Source: Oscillospiraceae bacterium (GTDB lineage: Bacteria > Bacillota > Clostridia > Oscillospirales > Ruminococcaceae). From it: DNA of 64,000 nucleotides. Location of the stretch: the NCBI GenBank assembly GCA_017828975.1, contig JAGAJN010000008.1, positions 1 to 64,000 of the forward strand, written 5' to 3'. Both the position numbers and the translations under genes were made by a program. Each line of letters starts with the position of its first letter. Position 1 is the stretch's first letter. Under the pieces are notes generated by a model. That model did no database searches and was not told where the DNA came from. It saw only the letters and a program-made list of their open reading frames with translations. Shown here in pieces: positions 24,426 through 34,053 of this stretch.

Positions 24426-27046
24426 TCTCTGTATTCTTCCATAATAAAGGCTTCAAAGATGTCGCCTTCCTTAATATCTCCGAATTTTTCAAGAGTTATA
24501 CCGCACTCGTAGCCGGAAGCAACTTCCTTTGCATCGTCCTTGAAACGCTTTAAGCTGGACATTTTGTCCTCTGCGATAACGATACCGTCACGGACAACTC
24601 TTATCTCTGCATTTCTTGTGACCTTACCGTCCAGCACGTAAGCACCCGCAACGTTTCCGACATTGGAGATCTTGTAGACCTGACGTACCTCGCAGCGTCC
24701 AAGAAGATTTTCTCTGAACTTAGGCGCAAGCATACCCTTCATAGCTGTGCTTACTTCCTCGATAGCGTCGTAGATGATTCTGTAAAGTCTGATCTCAACG
24801 CCGTCCTTTTCGGCAGAATCCGCAGCAACAGGGTCGGGTCTTACGTTAAATCCGACGATGATAGCGTTTGAAGCGTTTGCCAGCATAACGTCACCCTCGG
24901 AAACAGCACCTACCGCACCGTGGATTACCTTTACTCTTACTTCCTCGTTGGACAGCTTTTCAAGGGACTGCTTAACAGCCTCAACGGAGCCCTGAACGTC
25001 CGCCTTAACGATAATAGGTAGCTCCTTGATCTCGCCCTGTTCGATCTGAGAGAACAGGTTGTCAAGCGTAACCTTCTGATACTGGCTGAACTGCTCCTGC
25101 TTAGCTTCGTGCTTTCTCTGCTCAACCAGCTCTCTTGCCAGACGTTCGTCCTCAACTGCATTGAAGGTATCGCCCGCAGCGGGAACCTCCGCAAGACCTG
25201 TTATCTCAACAGGATAGGAAGGACCTGCAGCCTTTACGGTCTTGCCCTTGTCGTTGGTCATAACTCTAACTCTACCAACAGCTGTTCCTGCGATAATGAT
25301 GTCGCCTGTTTTGAGTGTACCGTTCTGAACGAGAAGTGTGGCAACGGGACCTCTTCCCTTGTCAAGACGTGCTTCGATAACAGTACCCTTTGCAAGCCTG
25401 TTGGGATTTGCCCTCAGCTCCTGAACCTCGGCAACCAACAGAACATTTTCCAGCAGTTCATCAATGCCCTCGCCTGTCTTAGCGGAAACGGGAACGCAGA
25501 TAACGTCGCCGCCCCATTCCTCGATAACAAGTCCGTGTTCGGTAAGCTCCTGCTTAACTCTGTCGGGATTTGCGCCTTCCTTGTCTATCTTGTTGATAGC
25601 AACGATTATCTGAACATTTGCAGCCTTTGCGTGGTTGATAGCCTCAACTGTCTGGGGCATGATACCATCATCGGCAGCAACAACGAGGATAGCAATATCC
25701 GTTACGGACGCACCTCTTGCTCTCATAGCAGTGAATGCTTCGTGACCCGGAGTATCAAGGAATGTTATCTCCTTGCCGTTGCAGGTAACTCTGTAAGCAC
25801 CGATATGCTGTGTGATGCCGCCTGCTTCGGAAGCGGTAACATTTGCGTTTCTTATCTTATCGAGAAGTGAAGTTTTACCGTGGTCAACGTGTCCCATAAC
25901 AACGACAACGGGAGCTCTTTCCTCGCCCTCGCCCTCGTCCTCGGAATCGTCAATAAGACGCTCCTCAATGGTAACGATAACTTCCTTTTCAACCTTTGCA
26001 CCCAGTTCCTCCGCAACGAGAGAAGCTGTATCAAAGTCAATTGTCTGATTTATTGTACACATCTCGCCCAGCTTCATCAGCTGCTTGATGACCTCGGTAG
26101 CAGTTACTTTAAGACGGGAAGCCAGCTCGGAAACCACGATCTCATCGGGGATAAGGACCTTAAGCTGCTGCTTTCTTGCTCTTTCAAGTTCAAGACGCTT
26201 AAGCTTCTCAGCCTCTGTTTCCCTCTTTGTGGAATACTGCTGCTTGTTTCTCTGAGCGGATTTCTGAGTGAGCTTCTGCTTCTTGGAATAGTTATCCTTG
26301 TTGCGTCCGCCGCCGCTCTGTGTGGTAGCGATGTTGTCATACTTTTCGTTGTACTTGTCAAGCTCAACATAGCTTCCTCTTGTATCGACAGTTCTTGTGA
26401 CCTGAACGGGTGTAGAAGAACCGGAAGCTGCAGCGTTCACATTCAGCTTCTGCTTCTGGGACTGCTGCTTCTGAGGAGCGGGCTGCTGCTTGGGCTTTTC
26501 CTGAGAATTCTGCTTGTTCTTCTGCTCCTGAGATTTGTTTATCTGCTGATTGAACTTCTGGACCTGAGAGGTCTGCTGAACAGGCTTTTTGCCGATGCCG
26601 CCGTTATTCTTCTGTTCGTCCTTCTTAGGCTGATTTTCCTGCTTCTGAGGGGCGGGAGCAGCAGGCTTTGCGGGAGCCTTTGCAGCAGGCTCCTGCTTGG
26701 GTTTCTGCTCCTGCTTGGGCTTCTCCTGAACGTTCTGCTTCTTTTCTTCTTCCTTCTTTGCTTCCTTTTTAGGCTCGGGCTTTTTCTTTGCGTCCTTCTT
26801 AGGCTCAGCGGGCTTTTCGGGCTTCGGCTGATTTCTTGTTGCGAAATACGCATCGAAATTCTCCACCTGATTTTTCTGAGAAAAATATTCGAGAATAAAT
26901 TCCATCTCACCGCAGGTCAGCACTGCAGAAGGCTTCTTGGAAACCTTCAGCTCCTTTTCAAGTACCTCAATAAGCTCCTGATTTGAAACTCCGAGGTCCT
27001 TGGCTGCTTCATTTATTTTTGTTTTTGTCTTATCATTTGCATTCAT
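24422..27046 (-). CDS. infB: Translation initiation factor IF-2
   Basis: About 874 residues from the ATG at 27046, with GGAGG 12 nt upstream; a TTG extension to 27082 overlaps the previous gene. Residues ~1-60 and ~300-370 carry two IF2_N helical domains. Between them lies a ~220-residue disordered linker made almost wholly of K, Q, P, E and A. The G domain has [20 protein letters not shown] and NKID, then domains II-IV ending EEYRD. IF-2 brings fMet-tRNA to the 30S subunit. The repetitive linker makes the plus strand open here too, which is only a shadow. Confidence 0.96.
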   Translation of the reverse strand: MNANDKTKTKINEAAKDLGVSNQELIEVLEKELKVSKKPSAVLTCGEMEFILEYFSQKNQVENFDAYFATRNQPKPEKPAEPKKDAKKKPEPKKEAKKEEEKKQNVQEKPKQEQKPKQEPAAKAPAKPAAPAPQKQENQPKKDEQKNNGGIGKKPVQQTSQVQKFNQQINKSQEQKNKQNSQEKPKQQPAPQKQQSQKQKLNVNAAASGSSTPVQVTRTVDTRGSYVELDKYNEKYDNIATTQSGGGRNKDNYSKKQKLTQKSAQRNKQQYSTKRETEAEKLKRLELERARKQQLKVLIPDEIVVSELASRLKVTATEVIKQLMKLGEMCTINQTIDFDTASLVAEELGAKVEKEVIVTIEERLIDDSEDEGEGEERAPVVVVMGHVDHGKTSLLDKIRNANVTASEAGGITQHIGAYRVTCNGKEITFLDTPGHEAFTAMRARGASVTDIAILVVAADDGIMPQTVEAINHAKAANVQIIVAINKIDKEGANPDRVKQELTEHGLVIEEWGGDVICVPVSAKTGEGIDELLENVLLVAEVQELRANPNRLAKGTVIEARLDKGRGPVATLLVQNGTLKTGDIIIAGTAVGRVRVMTNDKGKTVKAAGPSYPVEITGLAEVPAAGDTFNAVEDERLARELVEQRKHEAKQEQFSQYQKVTLDNLFSQIEQGEIKELPIIVKADVQGSVEAVKQSLEKLSNEEVRVKVIHGAVGAVSEGDVMLANASNAIIVGFNVRPDPVAADSAEKDGVEIRLYRIIYDAIEEVSTAMKGMLAPKFRENLLGRCEVRQVYKISNVGNVAGAYVLDGKVTRNAEIRVVRDGIVIAEDKMSSLKRFKDDAKEVASGYECGITLEKFGDIKEGDIFEAFIMEEYRD

Positions 27047-27065
27047 AGGCTGATAAATCCTCCAT

Positions 27066-27398
27066 TCAGCTGTTTTGTTCAAGCTGCGCTATCCTGTCCG
27101 CAAAACCCTGATCGCAGACTGCGGCAACACCGATACGCTTGCTGAGTCCGTAGTATAAATCGTCCATTTTGACTGACAGCTTCATATACGGAACGTTATA
27201 TTTTTCTGCCGCGAATTCCGCTTCCTTCGCAGTTTTCGGCGATACATCGGCAGCTGTGAATATCAGCCTTGCCTTATGCTTTTCCGCCGACTGCACAGAA
27301 GCGTCAAAGCCCATTTCCAGCTTACCCGCTCTGCGGCAGATCGTGATGATGTTTATAAGCTTTGTTCGAGCGGCAATGCTTTCACTCACCGTTCTCAC
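27066..27398 (-). CDS. ylxQ: YlxQ-like L7Ae-family RNA-binding protein
   Basis: 110 residues of the L7Ae/L30e fold: [41 protein letters not shown] in overlapping blocks, then [28 protein letters not shown]. It is the standard second small gene between nusA and infB in Firmicutes. Starts at GTG 27398, overlapping the ylxR end by 17 nt. An RNA-binding role (kink-turn) is known for the family; the exact target is unknown. Confidence 0.9.
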   Translation of the reverse strand: MRTVSESIAARTKLINIITICRRAGKLEMGFDASVQSAEKHKARLIFTAADVSPKTAKEAEFAAEKYNVPYMKLSVKMDDLYYGLSKRIGVAAVCDQGFADRIAQLEQNS

Positions 27399-27669
27399 CG
27401 CTTTCTTTTAGTTCGTCCTCCATACGGGCATAGACCGCATCGTCTATCTGCATGGAAAACGCCTTTTCAAAACGCCTCGCCTTCTTTGCCTTAGCAAAGC
27501 AATCAAGGCTTCGGCATATATATGCACCTCTGCCGGACTTCTTTCCCGTAAGGTCCAGAAGAACGTCGCCATCGGGAGTCTTGACCGCCCTGATAAGCTC
27601 TCTCTTGGGCTTCATCTCACCGCAGCCCAGGCACATTCTCATTGGTATCTTCTTAACAGCACCTGCCAT
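27382..27669 (-). CDS. rnpM: YlxR family protein (RnpM, RNase P modulator)
   Basis: 95 residues. The family signature is MRMCLGCGEMKPKRELIRAV at the N-terminus and KKSGRGAYICRSLDCFAKAKKARRFEKAF in the centre, given in parts, with the paired Cys residues typical of YlxR. Recent work names the Bacillus homologue RnpM for binding RNase P RNA. It lies 2 nt after the nusA stop and overlaps ylxQ. Normal length. Confidence 0.92.
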   Translation of the reverse strand: MAGAVKKIPMRMCLGCGEMKPKRELIRAVKTPDGDVLLDLTGKKSGRGAYICRSLDCFAKAKKARRFEKAFSMQIDDAVYARMEDELKESGENGE

Positions 27670-27671
27670 AA

Positions 27672-28769
27672 TTACTGCTCCGCTTCTTCATCGGCAGGCT
27701 TTTCCTCGGGGACTGCATCTGGCTGTTCTGCGGGCTTGATGTCTATCTTATAGCCTGTAAGTCTTGCGGCAAGCTTTGCATTCTGTCCCTTGTTTCCGAT
27801 AGCCAGCGAAAGCTGATTGTTGGGAACGATGACTGTGCAGGTCCTTGCCTCTTCATCGGTGATCTCAACGCTTACCACCTGTGCGGGAGAAAGCGCCTGT
27901 GCAATAAATTCCGCAGGGTCCTCATTGTACAGGATAATGTCTATCTTTTCGCCGCCCAGTTCGTCAACTATCTTGCTGATTCTGGAACGCTTTGCGCCCA
28001 CGCAGGAGCCGATAGCGTCAACGTTTTTATCCTTTGACCATACAGCGATCTTTGTTCTTGAACCCGCTTCTCTGGAGATGGATTTTACCTCAATTGTTCC
28101 GTCGTAAATTTCGGGTATCTCAAGCTCAAAGAGTCTCTTGACAAGCTCCCTGTGAGTTCTGGAAACCTTGATAGCGGGCTTCTTGTCGGGATTGATTATG
28201 TCCACAACATAGACCTTGATAATGTCGCCCTCTTTAAGTACCTCACCGGGTATCTGCTCATTCTTGAACAGGTAAACCTCGTTTTTGTCAATGCGCAGAG
28301 TTGCATTTCCGGTCGCAGGCTCTATTTTAAGAACAGTTGCGGAAACCGCCTCATGTACCTTATCTTCATACTGACTGAGCAGCTTTTCTCTCTCAAACTC
28401 CTTGATGTCGTGACGGATAGACTGCTTTGCATACTGAGCAGCAACTCTTCCGAACTGTGCCGTTGAAAGCTTAAAGGGAATAACATCTCCAACAGCAGCC
28501 TTCTTGGAAACCGTCTTTGCCTCGTCGATGTTGATCTCATTCATATCAATGGGTTCATCATCAACAACGGTACGCATGATCGCCACCTCAAACTTGTTAT
28601 CCTCGGGACTCAGCTCCACACGAACGTCTTCGCAGTCGGGATATTCCTTTCTGACCGCCTTTTCGATACCCTGACGAATTTTCTCCACAAGGAGATTTGC
28701 GGGGATACCGTTTTCCTTTTCCAGAAGGGTAAGCGCATCAAACAGTTCCTTCATATCATTCTTAGCCAT
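27672..28769 (-). CDS. nusA: Transcription elongation/termination factor NusA
   Basis: About 365 residues from ATG 28769 (GGAGG 11 nt upstream). The N-terminal RNA polymerase-binding domain starts MKELFDALTLLEKENGIP, followed by an S1 domain (~135-200) and two KH domains with GSCVGAKRSRISKIVDELGGEKIDI and AIGNKGQNAKLAARLTGYKIDI in overlapping blocks. The tail is a short Glu/Pro-rich segment, and no acidic repeats are present, which is usual in Firmicutes. It promotes pausing and intrinsic termination. Confidence 0.96.
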   Translation of the reverse strand: MAKNDMKELFDALTLLEKENGIPANLLVEKIRQGIEKAVRKEYPDCEDVRVELSPEDNKFEVAIMRTVVDDEPIDMNEINIDEAKTVSKKAAVGDVIPFKLSTAQFGRVAAQYAKQSIRHDIKEFEREKLLSQYEDKVHEAVSATVLKIEPATGNATLRIDKNEVYLFKNEQIPGEVLKEGDIIKVYVVDIINPDKKPAIKVSRTHRELVKRLFELEIPEIYDGTIEVKSISREAGSRTKIAVWSKDKNVDAIGSCVGAKRSRISKIVDELGGEKIDIILYNEDPAEFIAQALSPAQVVSVEITDEEARTCTVIVPNNQLSLAIGNKGQNAKLAARLTGYKIDIKPAEQPDAVPEEKPADEEAEQ

Positions 28770-28816
28770 TTTTTCCAATTCCTCCAGTATATAAATAGTA
28801 TATTCAAATTTTTAAA

Positions 28817-29350
28817 TTACAGCTCAACATCGTCCATTCCGTCAAAAAGATCTTCATCGTCGCAAAGCTTCACAAAGGCAGTTTCCGACAGCTTTATGGT
28901 CTTCTCTCCCTGCTCCGTGTCCGCAGTGATAGAGCCGTCCTCCTTATTATAGGAACGCAGCACGGCAATGAATTCCTTAACACCGTCCGTTTCCCTGATG
29001 TACCGAATTCTTATGGGACAGTCGATAAATTCAAGGAAATGCTCCTCTTTTTTCAGCGTCCTGCCGATTCCCGGAGAACCTACCTCCAGCACATAGGAAC
29101 TGTCGATAGGGTCAAGCTCGTCAAGCTTCTTTGACAACGGACGGGACACCTTTTCGCAGTCGTCCATCGTCAGACCGCCGTCAAATCTGTCCAGCAGCAC
29201 CTTCAGATAGCGTGTCGCCCCTTCCTTTTCAAAAAGAACGTCCCAGACCGTAACGCCTATTTCGGCAGCCAGCGGCTCAGCAAGCTCCCTGACCAGCTTG
29301 ACGGTATTTCCGCCCTTGCCGCCTTTCTTTCTGATTTTGGTTTCAGCCAT
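28817..29350 (-). CDS. rimP: Ribosome maturation factor RimP
   Basis: 177 residues. It assists late 30S assembly around S12/uS12. Family motifs: ELAEPLAAEIGVTVWDV, then RYLKVLLDRFDGGLTMDDCEKVSRPLSK in blocks and VLEVGSPGIGRTLKKEEHF. The N-terminus is a Lys/Gly-rich extension (KIRKKGGKGGN). First gene of the rimP-nusA-rnpM-ylxQ-infB-rbfA-nrnA-truB-ribF transcript; promoter at 29427-29455 and a leader hairpin at 29375-29401. GGAGG precedes the ATG. Confidence 0.95.
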   Translation of the reverse strand: MAETKIRKKGGKGGNTVKLVRELAEPLAAEIGVTVWDVLFEKEGATRYLKVLLDRFDGGLTMDDCEKVSRPLSKKLDELDPIDSSYVLEVGSPGIGRTLKKEEHFLEFIDCPIRIRYIRETDGVKEFIAVLRSYNKEDGSITADTEQGEKTIKLSETAFVKLCDDEDLFDGMDDVEL

Positions 29351-29374
29351 TTAACAACCTCCAAGATATAAACA

Positions 29375-29401
29375 AAAGGCCGGAATTTGTTTCCGACCTT
29401 T
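29375..29401 (-). promoter_or_regulatory. Leader hairpin of the rimP operon (possible attenuator)
   Basis: On the minus strand an 11-bp stem (AAAGGTCGGAA with TTCCGGCCTTT, one G-U) and 5-nt loop is followed by TGTTTAT. It lies between promoter and rimP start codon, where it could work as an attenuator or simply stabilise the 5' end. Since the operon encodes NusA, feedback on this hairpin is conceivable. Confidence 0.5.
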
Positions 29402-29426
29402 CTGTATAATATATTCTGTTGTAGAA

Positions 29427-29455
29427 ATTATACCACACCCGTACAAAAAAAGCAA
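29427..29455 (-). promoter_or_regulatory. Promoter of the rimP-nusA-infB operon
   Basis: TTGCTT and TATAAT with a 17-nt spacer on the minus strand, ~75 nt upstream of rimP. Confidence 0.7.
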
Positions 29456-29598
29456 GTGTTTTTTCAAAAAAATCGGATTTTTTGCCCGAAACATACTATT
29501 TATGAATATTTTGCGGTTACGTTTTGTTCATTTTGCCATATTCATCTTACAGTAATGTGATGCGCCGACTTGATTCTTGTTAAAAATCACGAAATTTG

Positions 29599-29627
29599 TT
29601 GACATTGGAAGATTTATCTGTTATAAT
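29599..29627 (+). promoter_or_regulatory. Promoter of ilvB
   Basis: Perfect TTGACA and TATAAT with a 17-nt spacer, 40 bp before the start codon. The short leader leaves no room for a T-box or leader peptide. Between this and the rimP promoter (29456-29598) the sequence is AT-rich and I see nothing further. Confidence 0.85.
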
Positions 29628-29667
29628 GATATATGTATTTTTATTCTTATATGAAGGAGTTTTCAAA

Positions 29668-31353
29668 ATGAAGCTTAATGGTTCGGATATAATCATAGAA
29701 TGTCTGCTTGAACAGGGCGTTGACACGGTTTTCGGCTATCCAGGAGGAGCAGTGCTGAACATCTATGACGCACTTTACAAGTACAGCGACAAGATAACCC
29801 ACATTCTCACATCTCACGAGCAGAACGCCGCACACGCTGCCGACGGCTACTCCAGAACAACAGGCAGAACAGGCGTTGTTATCGCAACATCGGGTCCGGG
29901 CGCAACAAACCTCGTTACAGGTATTGCCACCGCATATATGGACAGTATTCCTATGGTAGCAATCACGGGAAATGTTACCACCTCTCTCCTCGGACTTGAC
30001 AGCTTCCAGGAGGTTGACATTACAGGAATAACCATGCCCATCACAAAGCATAATTATATCGTAAAGGACGTTACCAAGCTTGCCGACATTATCAGAGAAG
30101 CTTTCTTTATCGCAAATGACGGAAGAAAGGGTCCCGTACTTATCGACATTCCCAAGGATATTACCGCAGCCGTATGCGAATTTGAGCACAAGCCCCTGAA
30201 AACTCATGACCCCATTCTCGGCGCAGACGTTGAAAACGAGATAGACGAAGCCGTTCGCCTTATCAAGGAAGCTAAGAAGCCCTTCCTTTATGCAGGCGGA
30301 GGAGTTGTTTCCGCAGAAGCAAGAGAGGAATTTGCAAAGTTTGCCGAGCTGCTTGACGCTCCCGTTTCTCTTAGCCTTATGGGACAGTGCGCTCTGGACA
30401 ACAGATCCGAAAGATACGTAGGAATGTTGGGTATGCACGGCACAAAGACCGCTTCCCTCGCCCTGTCCGAATGTGACCTGCTTATCGTAATGGGCAGCCG
30501 TTTCAGCGACAGAGTTACCTGCAATGTCAATACCTTTGCACCCGGAAAGAAGATAATCCATTTTGAAATAGACCCCGCCGAGATAAACAAGAATATCACC
30601 GTTGACCATAAGGTAGTCGGCGATTTAAAGTATGTTCTCGGTCAGATGAATGTCCGCATGCCGAAGCTTTCTCACCCCGAGTGGATGAGTGAGGTAGCAA
30701 GCTGGAAGAAGGAATATCCCCTTGTTCAGGTTGCAAACGATCCCGAGGCTGTTACACCTCAGTATGTAATCGAAACTCTTGACGAGCTGACAGACGGAAA
30801 GGCTGTTATCTCCACCGAAGTCGGTCAGCATCAGATGTGGATTGCCGAGTATTACAACTTCAAGTCCGCACGTTCTCACGCCACATCGGGCGGTCTGGGA
30901 ACAATGGGCTACGGCTTGGGCGCAGCTATCGGTTCCAAGGTCGGCAACCCCGACAAGGTAGTTGTAAACGCAGCAGGCGACGGCAGCTTCTATATGAACT
31001 GCGCAGAGCTTTCCACCCTTGCAAAGTATCAGCTGCCCGTTATCGAGCTGGTGTTCAACAACTCCGTTCTGGGAATGGTTCGTCAGTGGCAGCGCCTTTT
31101 CTACGGCAAGAGATTCTCTCAGACAACTCTTGAAAAGCCCACCGATTTCGATATGCTCGCAAAGGCATTCGGCATTGAGGGAATGACCATCACCAAAAAG
31201 AGCGAAGTCAGGGACGTTCTGAAAAAGGCGATCGAATGCAGCAAGCCCGTGCTTATCAACTGCATTATCGACAAGGACATCAACGTTCTGCCTATGGTTC
31301 CCGCAGGTGCGTCCGTTGCAGAGCCTATCCTTGATATTGTTATCGACGACTGA
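29668..31353 (+). CDS. ilvB: Acetolactate synthase, large subunit
   Basis: 561 residues from ATG 29668, AAGGAG 8 nt upstream. Thiamine-diphosphate enzyme making acetolactate for branched-chain amino acids. Motifs: FGYPGGAVLNIYDAL and SHEQNAAHAADGY (catalytic Glu), SGPGATNLVTGIATAY, a central FAD-binding domain and the TPP-binding GDGSFYMNCAELSTLAKY with NNSVLGMVRQWQ. The set matches the anabolic AHAS catalytic subunit. No small regulatory subunit gene (ilvN) follows: the next sequence is a terminator. It is therefore a single-gene unit here. Confidence 0.94.
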   Translation: MKLNGSDIIIECLLEQGVDTVFGYPGGAVLNIYDALYKYSDKITHILTSHEQNAAHAADGYSRTTGRTGVVIATSGPGATNLVTGIATAYMDSIPMVAITGNVTTSLLGLDSFQEVDITGITMPITKHNYIVKDVTKLADIIREAFFIANDGRKGPVLIDIPKDITAAVCEFEHKPLKTHDPILGADVENEIDEAVRLIKEAKKPFLYAGGGVVSAEAREEFAKFAELLDAPVSLSLMGQCALDNRSERYVGMLGMHGTKTASLALSECDLLIVMGSRFSDRVTCNVNTFAPGKKIIHFEIDPAEINKNITVDHKVVGDLKYVLGQMNVRMPKLSHPEWMSEVASWKKEYPLVQVANDPEAVTPQYVIETLDELTDGKAVISTEVGQHQMWIAEYYNFKSARSHATSGGLGTMGYGLGAAIGSKVGNPDKVVVNAAGDGSFYMNCAELSTLAKYQLPVIELVFNNSVLGMVRQWQRLFYGKRFSQTTLEKPTDFDMLAKAFGIEGMTITKKSEVRDVLKKAIECSKPVLINCIIDKDINVLPMVPAGASVAEPILDIVIDD

Positions 31354-31373
31354 TTTATCAACTACATACACCG

Positions 31374-31407
31374 CAGCCTGTGCCGTAATCGGGACAGGCT
31401 GTTTTTT
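31374..31407 (+). terminator. Terminator of ilvB
   Basis: An 8-bp stem, CAGCCTGT/ACAGGCTG, is followed by TTTTTT, 20 nt after the ilvB stop. Confidence 0.85.
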
Positions 31408-31425
31408 CAAACGGAGGCAGTAAAA

Positions 31426-32076
31426 ATGTCCGAAACAAAAAGAAATTACAGCTATGAACTAGAGCAAATCATAGGAAATATCAGTCCCGATGCTCCCCCC
31501 ACGCTGCTGCTTCACAGCTGCTGTGCGCCCTGTTCAAGCTATGTTCTGGAATATCTCTCGGAATATTTTCGGATAACGGTGCTTTACTATAACCCGAACA
31601 TTTACCCCGCCGAGGAATATGAGCACCGCATTGCCGAACAGCGCCGATTTATTGGGGAAATCAGGGCAAAAAATCCCGTTGAATTTATGGGGAGAGAGCA
31701 TTTTCCCGAGCGCTTTTACGAAGCCGTAAAAGGACTTGAAGCCATTCCCGAGGGCGGAGAACGCTGCTTTGCCTGCTACCGTATGCGGCTTGAAGAAGCG
31801 GCAAAAACAGCGTCGGAAAACGGCTTTGATTTTTTTACCACCACATTATCTATCAGTCCGCACAAGAATTCGTTTATGCTCAATAAGATAGGCGAAGAGC
31901 TGGCGGAAAAGTACGATGTCAGACATCTTCCGTCGGATTTCAAAAAGAAAAACGGTTACAAGCGGTCAACGGAGCTTTCGGCGCAGTACGGAATCTACCG
32001 TCAGAATTACTGCGGCTGCGTTTTCTCGCTGAAGGAAACGGAAGAACGCAGGAGGGCAAAGGAAAATGACACTTAA
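31426..32076 (+). CDS. queH: Epoxyqueuosine reductase QueH
   Basis: 216 residues of the DUF208/QueH family, the alternative enzyme for the last step of queuosine tRNA modification. The iron-sulfur and metal ligands are visible: LLHSCCAPCSSYVLEYL (about 29-45), ERCFACYRMRLEEAA (about 114-128) and NYCGCVFSLKET near the end. LYYNPNIYPAEEYEHR is equally characteristic. It sits 19 nt after the ilvB terminator and overlaps the next gene by 11 nt. No other queuosine genes are in the window. Confidence 0.93.
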   Translation: MSETKRNYSYELEQIIGNISPDAPPTLLLHSCCAPCSSYVLEYLSEYFRITVLYYNPNIYPAEEYEHRIAEQRRFIGEIRAKNPVEFMGREHFPERFYEAVKGLEAIPEGGERCFACYRMRLEEAAKTASENGFDFFTTTLSISPHKNSFMLNKIGEELAEKYDVRHLPSDFKKKNGYKRSTELSAQYGIYRQNYCGCVFSLKETEERRRAKENDT

Positions 32077-32443
32077 AGAACGTGCAAAATGCCTGAAATC
32101 GGACGTTCCCGCCGTATTTCTGGCATTAAAGGACAGACGAACGCCAATTGCCGCAAAGGTTTTCGCCGCACTGACCGTTGCCTATGCCCTGTCCCCAATC
32201 GACCTTATCCCCGACTTTATCCCCGTACTTGGATACCTCGATGACTTGATAATTCTGCCCGCACTTGCGGCGGCAGCAATTCATTTTATCCCGAAAGACG
32301 TTATGGAGGAATGCCGCCAAAAAAGCGAGGGCTTGTGGGAAAACGGCAAGCCGAAAAAGTGGTATTTTTCCATTCCCATCGTACTTTTTTGGCTGATAAT
32401 TCTGCTGCTGATTTTGAAAGGAATTTTATGGAATGAGCGTTGA
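32066..32443 (+). CDS. DUF1232 (YkvA-like) membrane protein
   Basis: 125 residues. The conserved DUF1232 core is AAKVFAALTVAYALSPIDLIPDFIPVLGYLDDLIILP in overlapping segments (about 28-65), a short amphipathic/membrane stretch of unknown role. An additional hydrophobic helix lies at the C-terminus (about 98-120, IPIVLFWLIILLLILKGIL). It overlaps queH upstream and the AraC gene downstream (11 nt), so the three genes are translationally coupled although functionally unrelated on the surface. Confidence 0.88.
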   Translation: MTLKERAKCLKSDVPAVFLALKDRRTPIAAKVFAALTVAYALSPIDLIPDFIPVLGYLDDLIILPALAAAAIHFIPKDVMEECRQKSEGLWENGKPKKWYFSIPIVLFWLIILLLILKGILWNER

Positions 32444-33302
32444 CTTTTCAGGTATCTATCGCCCCATAACCGCCTCACCATTCAAAAGGTCGGGAGATTA
32501 CTGCGAATATCCTCCCTGCGACGCACTAAAGCCTTATATCCGCTGCTTCTGGGGAACGAACGGCGAACTGCCGAGGGACAATTTTCAGCCCGAACATTCG
32601 ATTGTTATCCCCGACACTTGTATGGATATTATCATGGACATTGACATGGAAAGCGGCACGGCGCATGAATTCTTCTGCGGCATAAATGACGGATATTTTT
32701 ACTCCCGTCCCAAGCCATTTGACGAGAAAAAGACCACCTTTGCCATTCGTTTTTACTGCCACAGCGTTATCCTTTTTGCTGACTGCGATATGTCGGCGGC
32801 ACTTAATTCCGCTGCACCCGCCGAGCAGTATTTCGAGGATTTCGGGCGGGCTGTCCAACGAGAGATTGCCGAAGCAAAAACCACCGCCGAACGCATTGCG
32901 CTTGCAGAAAATTATCTGCTGCGCCGCCTGAATAAAAACCGTGAAAATCCCGATCTTATGAACGCCCTTTACTATATCGTCAGCAAAAACGGCAATGCGG
33001 ATATTTCGGATATTTCCCTTTACACGGCACTCAGCAAACGTCAGTTGGAACGCATTTTCAAGCGTATCACAGGCGTTTCCCCGAAAGTCCTGACCGACCT
33101 GATACGCTATCAGCTGCTGTGGAAGGACGTTCTTTCGGAGGGCTTTGACGTTCAGGAAGCGGTGCTGAAATTCGGCTACTGCGACCAGTCGCATCTTTTG
33201 AAAAACTTCAAAAAATTTCATGGCGCAACACCGTCCGAAGCGTTTGGAAATGCTCGTGAAGATGTCGCATTTTTACAATACAATTCCCCCAAAATGCGTT
33301 AA
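32433..33302 (+). CDS. AraC-family regulator with DUF6597-like sensor domain
   Basis: 289 residues. The N-terminal ~150 resemble the effector domain found in a class of AraC proteins beginning with YxxP..LKPYIRCFWG and IVIPDTCMDIIMDID. The C-terminal ~100 residues form two helix-turn-helix motifs: NADISDISLYTALSKRQLERIFKRITGVSPK and AVLKFGYCDQSHLLKNFKKFHGATPSEAF, in overlapping parts. It overlaps the DUF1232 gene and is followed by the AlkZ-related gene after 23 nt. Target and ligand unknown. Confidence 0.9.
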   Translation: MSVDFSGIYRPITASPFKRSGDYCEYPPCDALKPYIRCFWGTNGELPRDNFQPEHSIVIPDTCMDIIMDIDMESGTAHEFFCGINDGYFYSRPKPFDEKKTTFAIRFYCHSVILFADCDMSAALNSAAPAEQYFEDFGRAVQREIAEAKTTAERIALAENYLLRRLNKNRENPDLMNALYYIVSKNGNADISDISLYTALSKRQLERIFKRITGVSPKVLTDLIRYQLLWKDVLSEGFDVQEAVLKFGYCDQSHLLKNFKKFHGATPSEAFGNAREDVAFLQYNSPKMR

Positions 33303-33325
33303 AATAAATTCGGAGGTAATGCTAT

Positions 33326-34021
33326 ATGGAACAGCGAATTCCAAACAATTTCGGAGAATTCTGTGATGAACTTTTGAAATGCGGATTTTCCCTGGGCGGC
33401 GGCTCAAAGGGAATTTATGCAATAATCCCCTACGACTGGAAGGAACAGGAATTTCTCGATTATCCCGCAAAATGGCACACAGGCGACCCCGAAACCGACC
33501 CTTGGGAATGGCGTATGCGGGTGCTGGAGGAACGCTCCGAATTTGCTTATGCAAAGGTTTTCTTCAACGTCAGCGGGTATATCACAAAGGAATGGTACCC
33601 TTACTTTCTGTCAGTCCGCAGGCATGGAAAATCATTTGAGGAAGCGTATAATGACGGCGAAATAAGTCAGACGGCAAAGAAAATTTACGAACTGGTTTCC
33701 GATAACAAACGTCTTGCCGTACACGAAATTAAACAGCTGGGCGGTCTGGAAAAATGCAAGGATTTCGACAAAGCACTGACCGGGCTGCAGATGAAAATGT
33801 ATCTGACCATGTGCGGACGTGCGCCGAAACTCAACAAAAACGGCGAACCCTACGGCTGGACAAGCACCGTTTTCTGCACTCCTGAGGTTTTCTGGAATGA
33901 CGAGGCGGTTTTCTCCCGAACCATTCCCGAAGCGGAGGCAGCAGAAACTATCGGACAGCAGGTTCTTAAACTTAACCCCGAAGCATCGGAACGGAAAATC
34001 AAAAAGTTCATTTTCGGATAG
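33326..34021 (+). CDS. AlkZ-related protein
   Basis: 231 residues. Contains winged-helix-like sections as in AlkZ/YcaQ DNA glycosylases: VRRHGKSFEEAYNDG, VSDNKRLAVHEIKQLGGL and LTGLQMKMYLTMCGRAPKLN followed by GWTSTVFCTPEVFW. These match small clostridial proteins labelled AlkZ-related; the full glycosylase catalytic half is absent. A DNA-linked role is thus plausible but unproven. It has GGAGGT before the ATG and is probably co-transcribed with the AraC gene. Confidence 0.7.
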   Translation: MEQRIPNNFGEFCDELLKCGFSLGGGSKGIYAIIPYDWKEQEFLDYPAKWHTGDPETDPWEWRMRVLEERSEFAYAKVFFNVSGYITKEWYPYFLSVRRHGKSFEEAYNDGEISQTAKKIYELVSDNKRLAVHEIKQLGGLEKCKDFDKALTGLQMKMYLTMCGRAPKLNKNGEPYGWTSTVFCTPEVFWNDEAVFSRTIPEAEAAETIGQQVLKLNPEASERKIKKFIFG

Positions 34022-34053
34022 CATTTCTCACATTCACATTAAGGAGAAAAAAT

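Noticed and set aside
25880..26986. Leucine-rich plus-strand frame of 368 codons
   Set aside because: It is the antisense of the repetitive K/Q/P/E linker of infB; the Leu/Cys-rich product is what reverse translation of such codons gives.
29456..29667. T-box or amino-acid leader ahead of ilvB
   Set aside because: The perfect promoter lies only 40 bp from the start codon, leaving no room for a T-box; upstream sequence shows no specifier-loop structure.
29647..31410. Two long minus-strand frames opposite ilvB
   Set aside because: Antisense shadows of a complete acetolactate synthase; Cys/Val-rich translation, no family resemblance.
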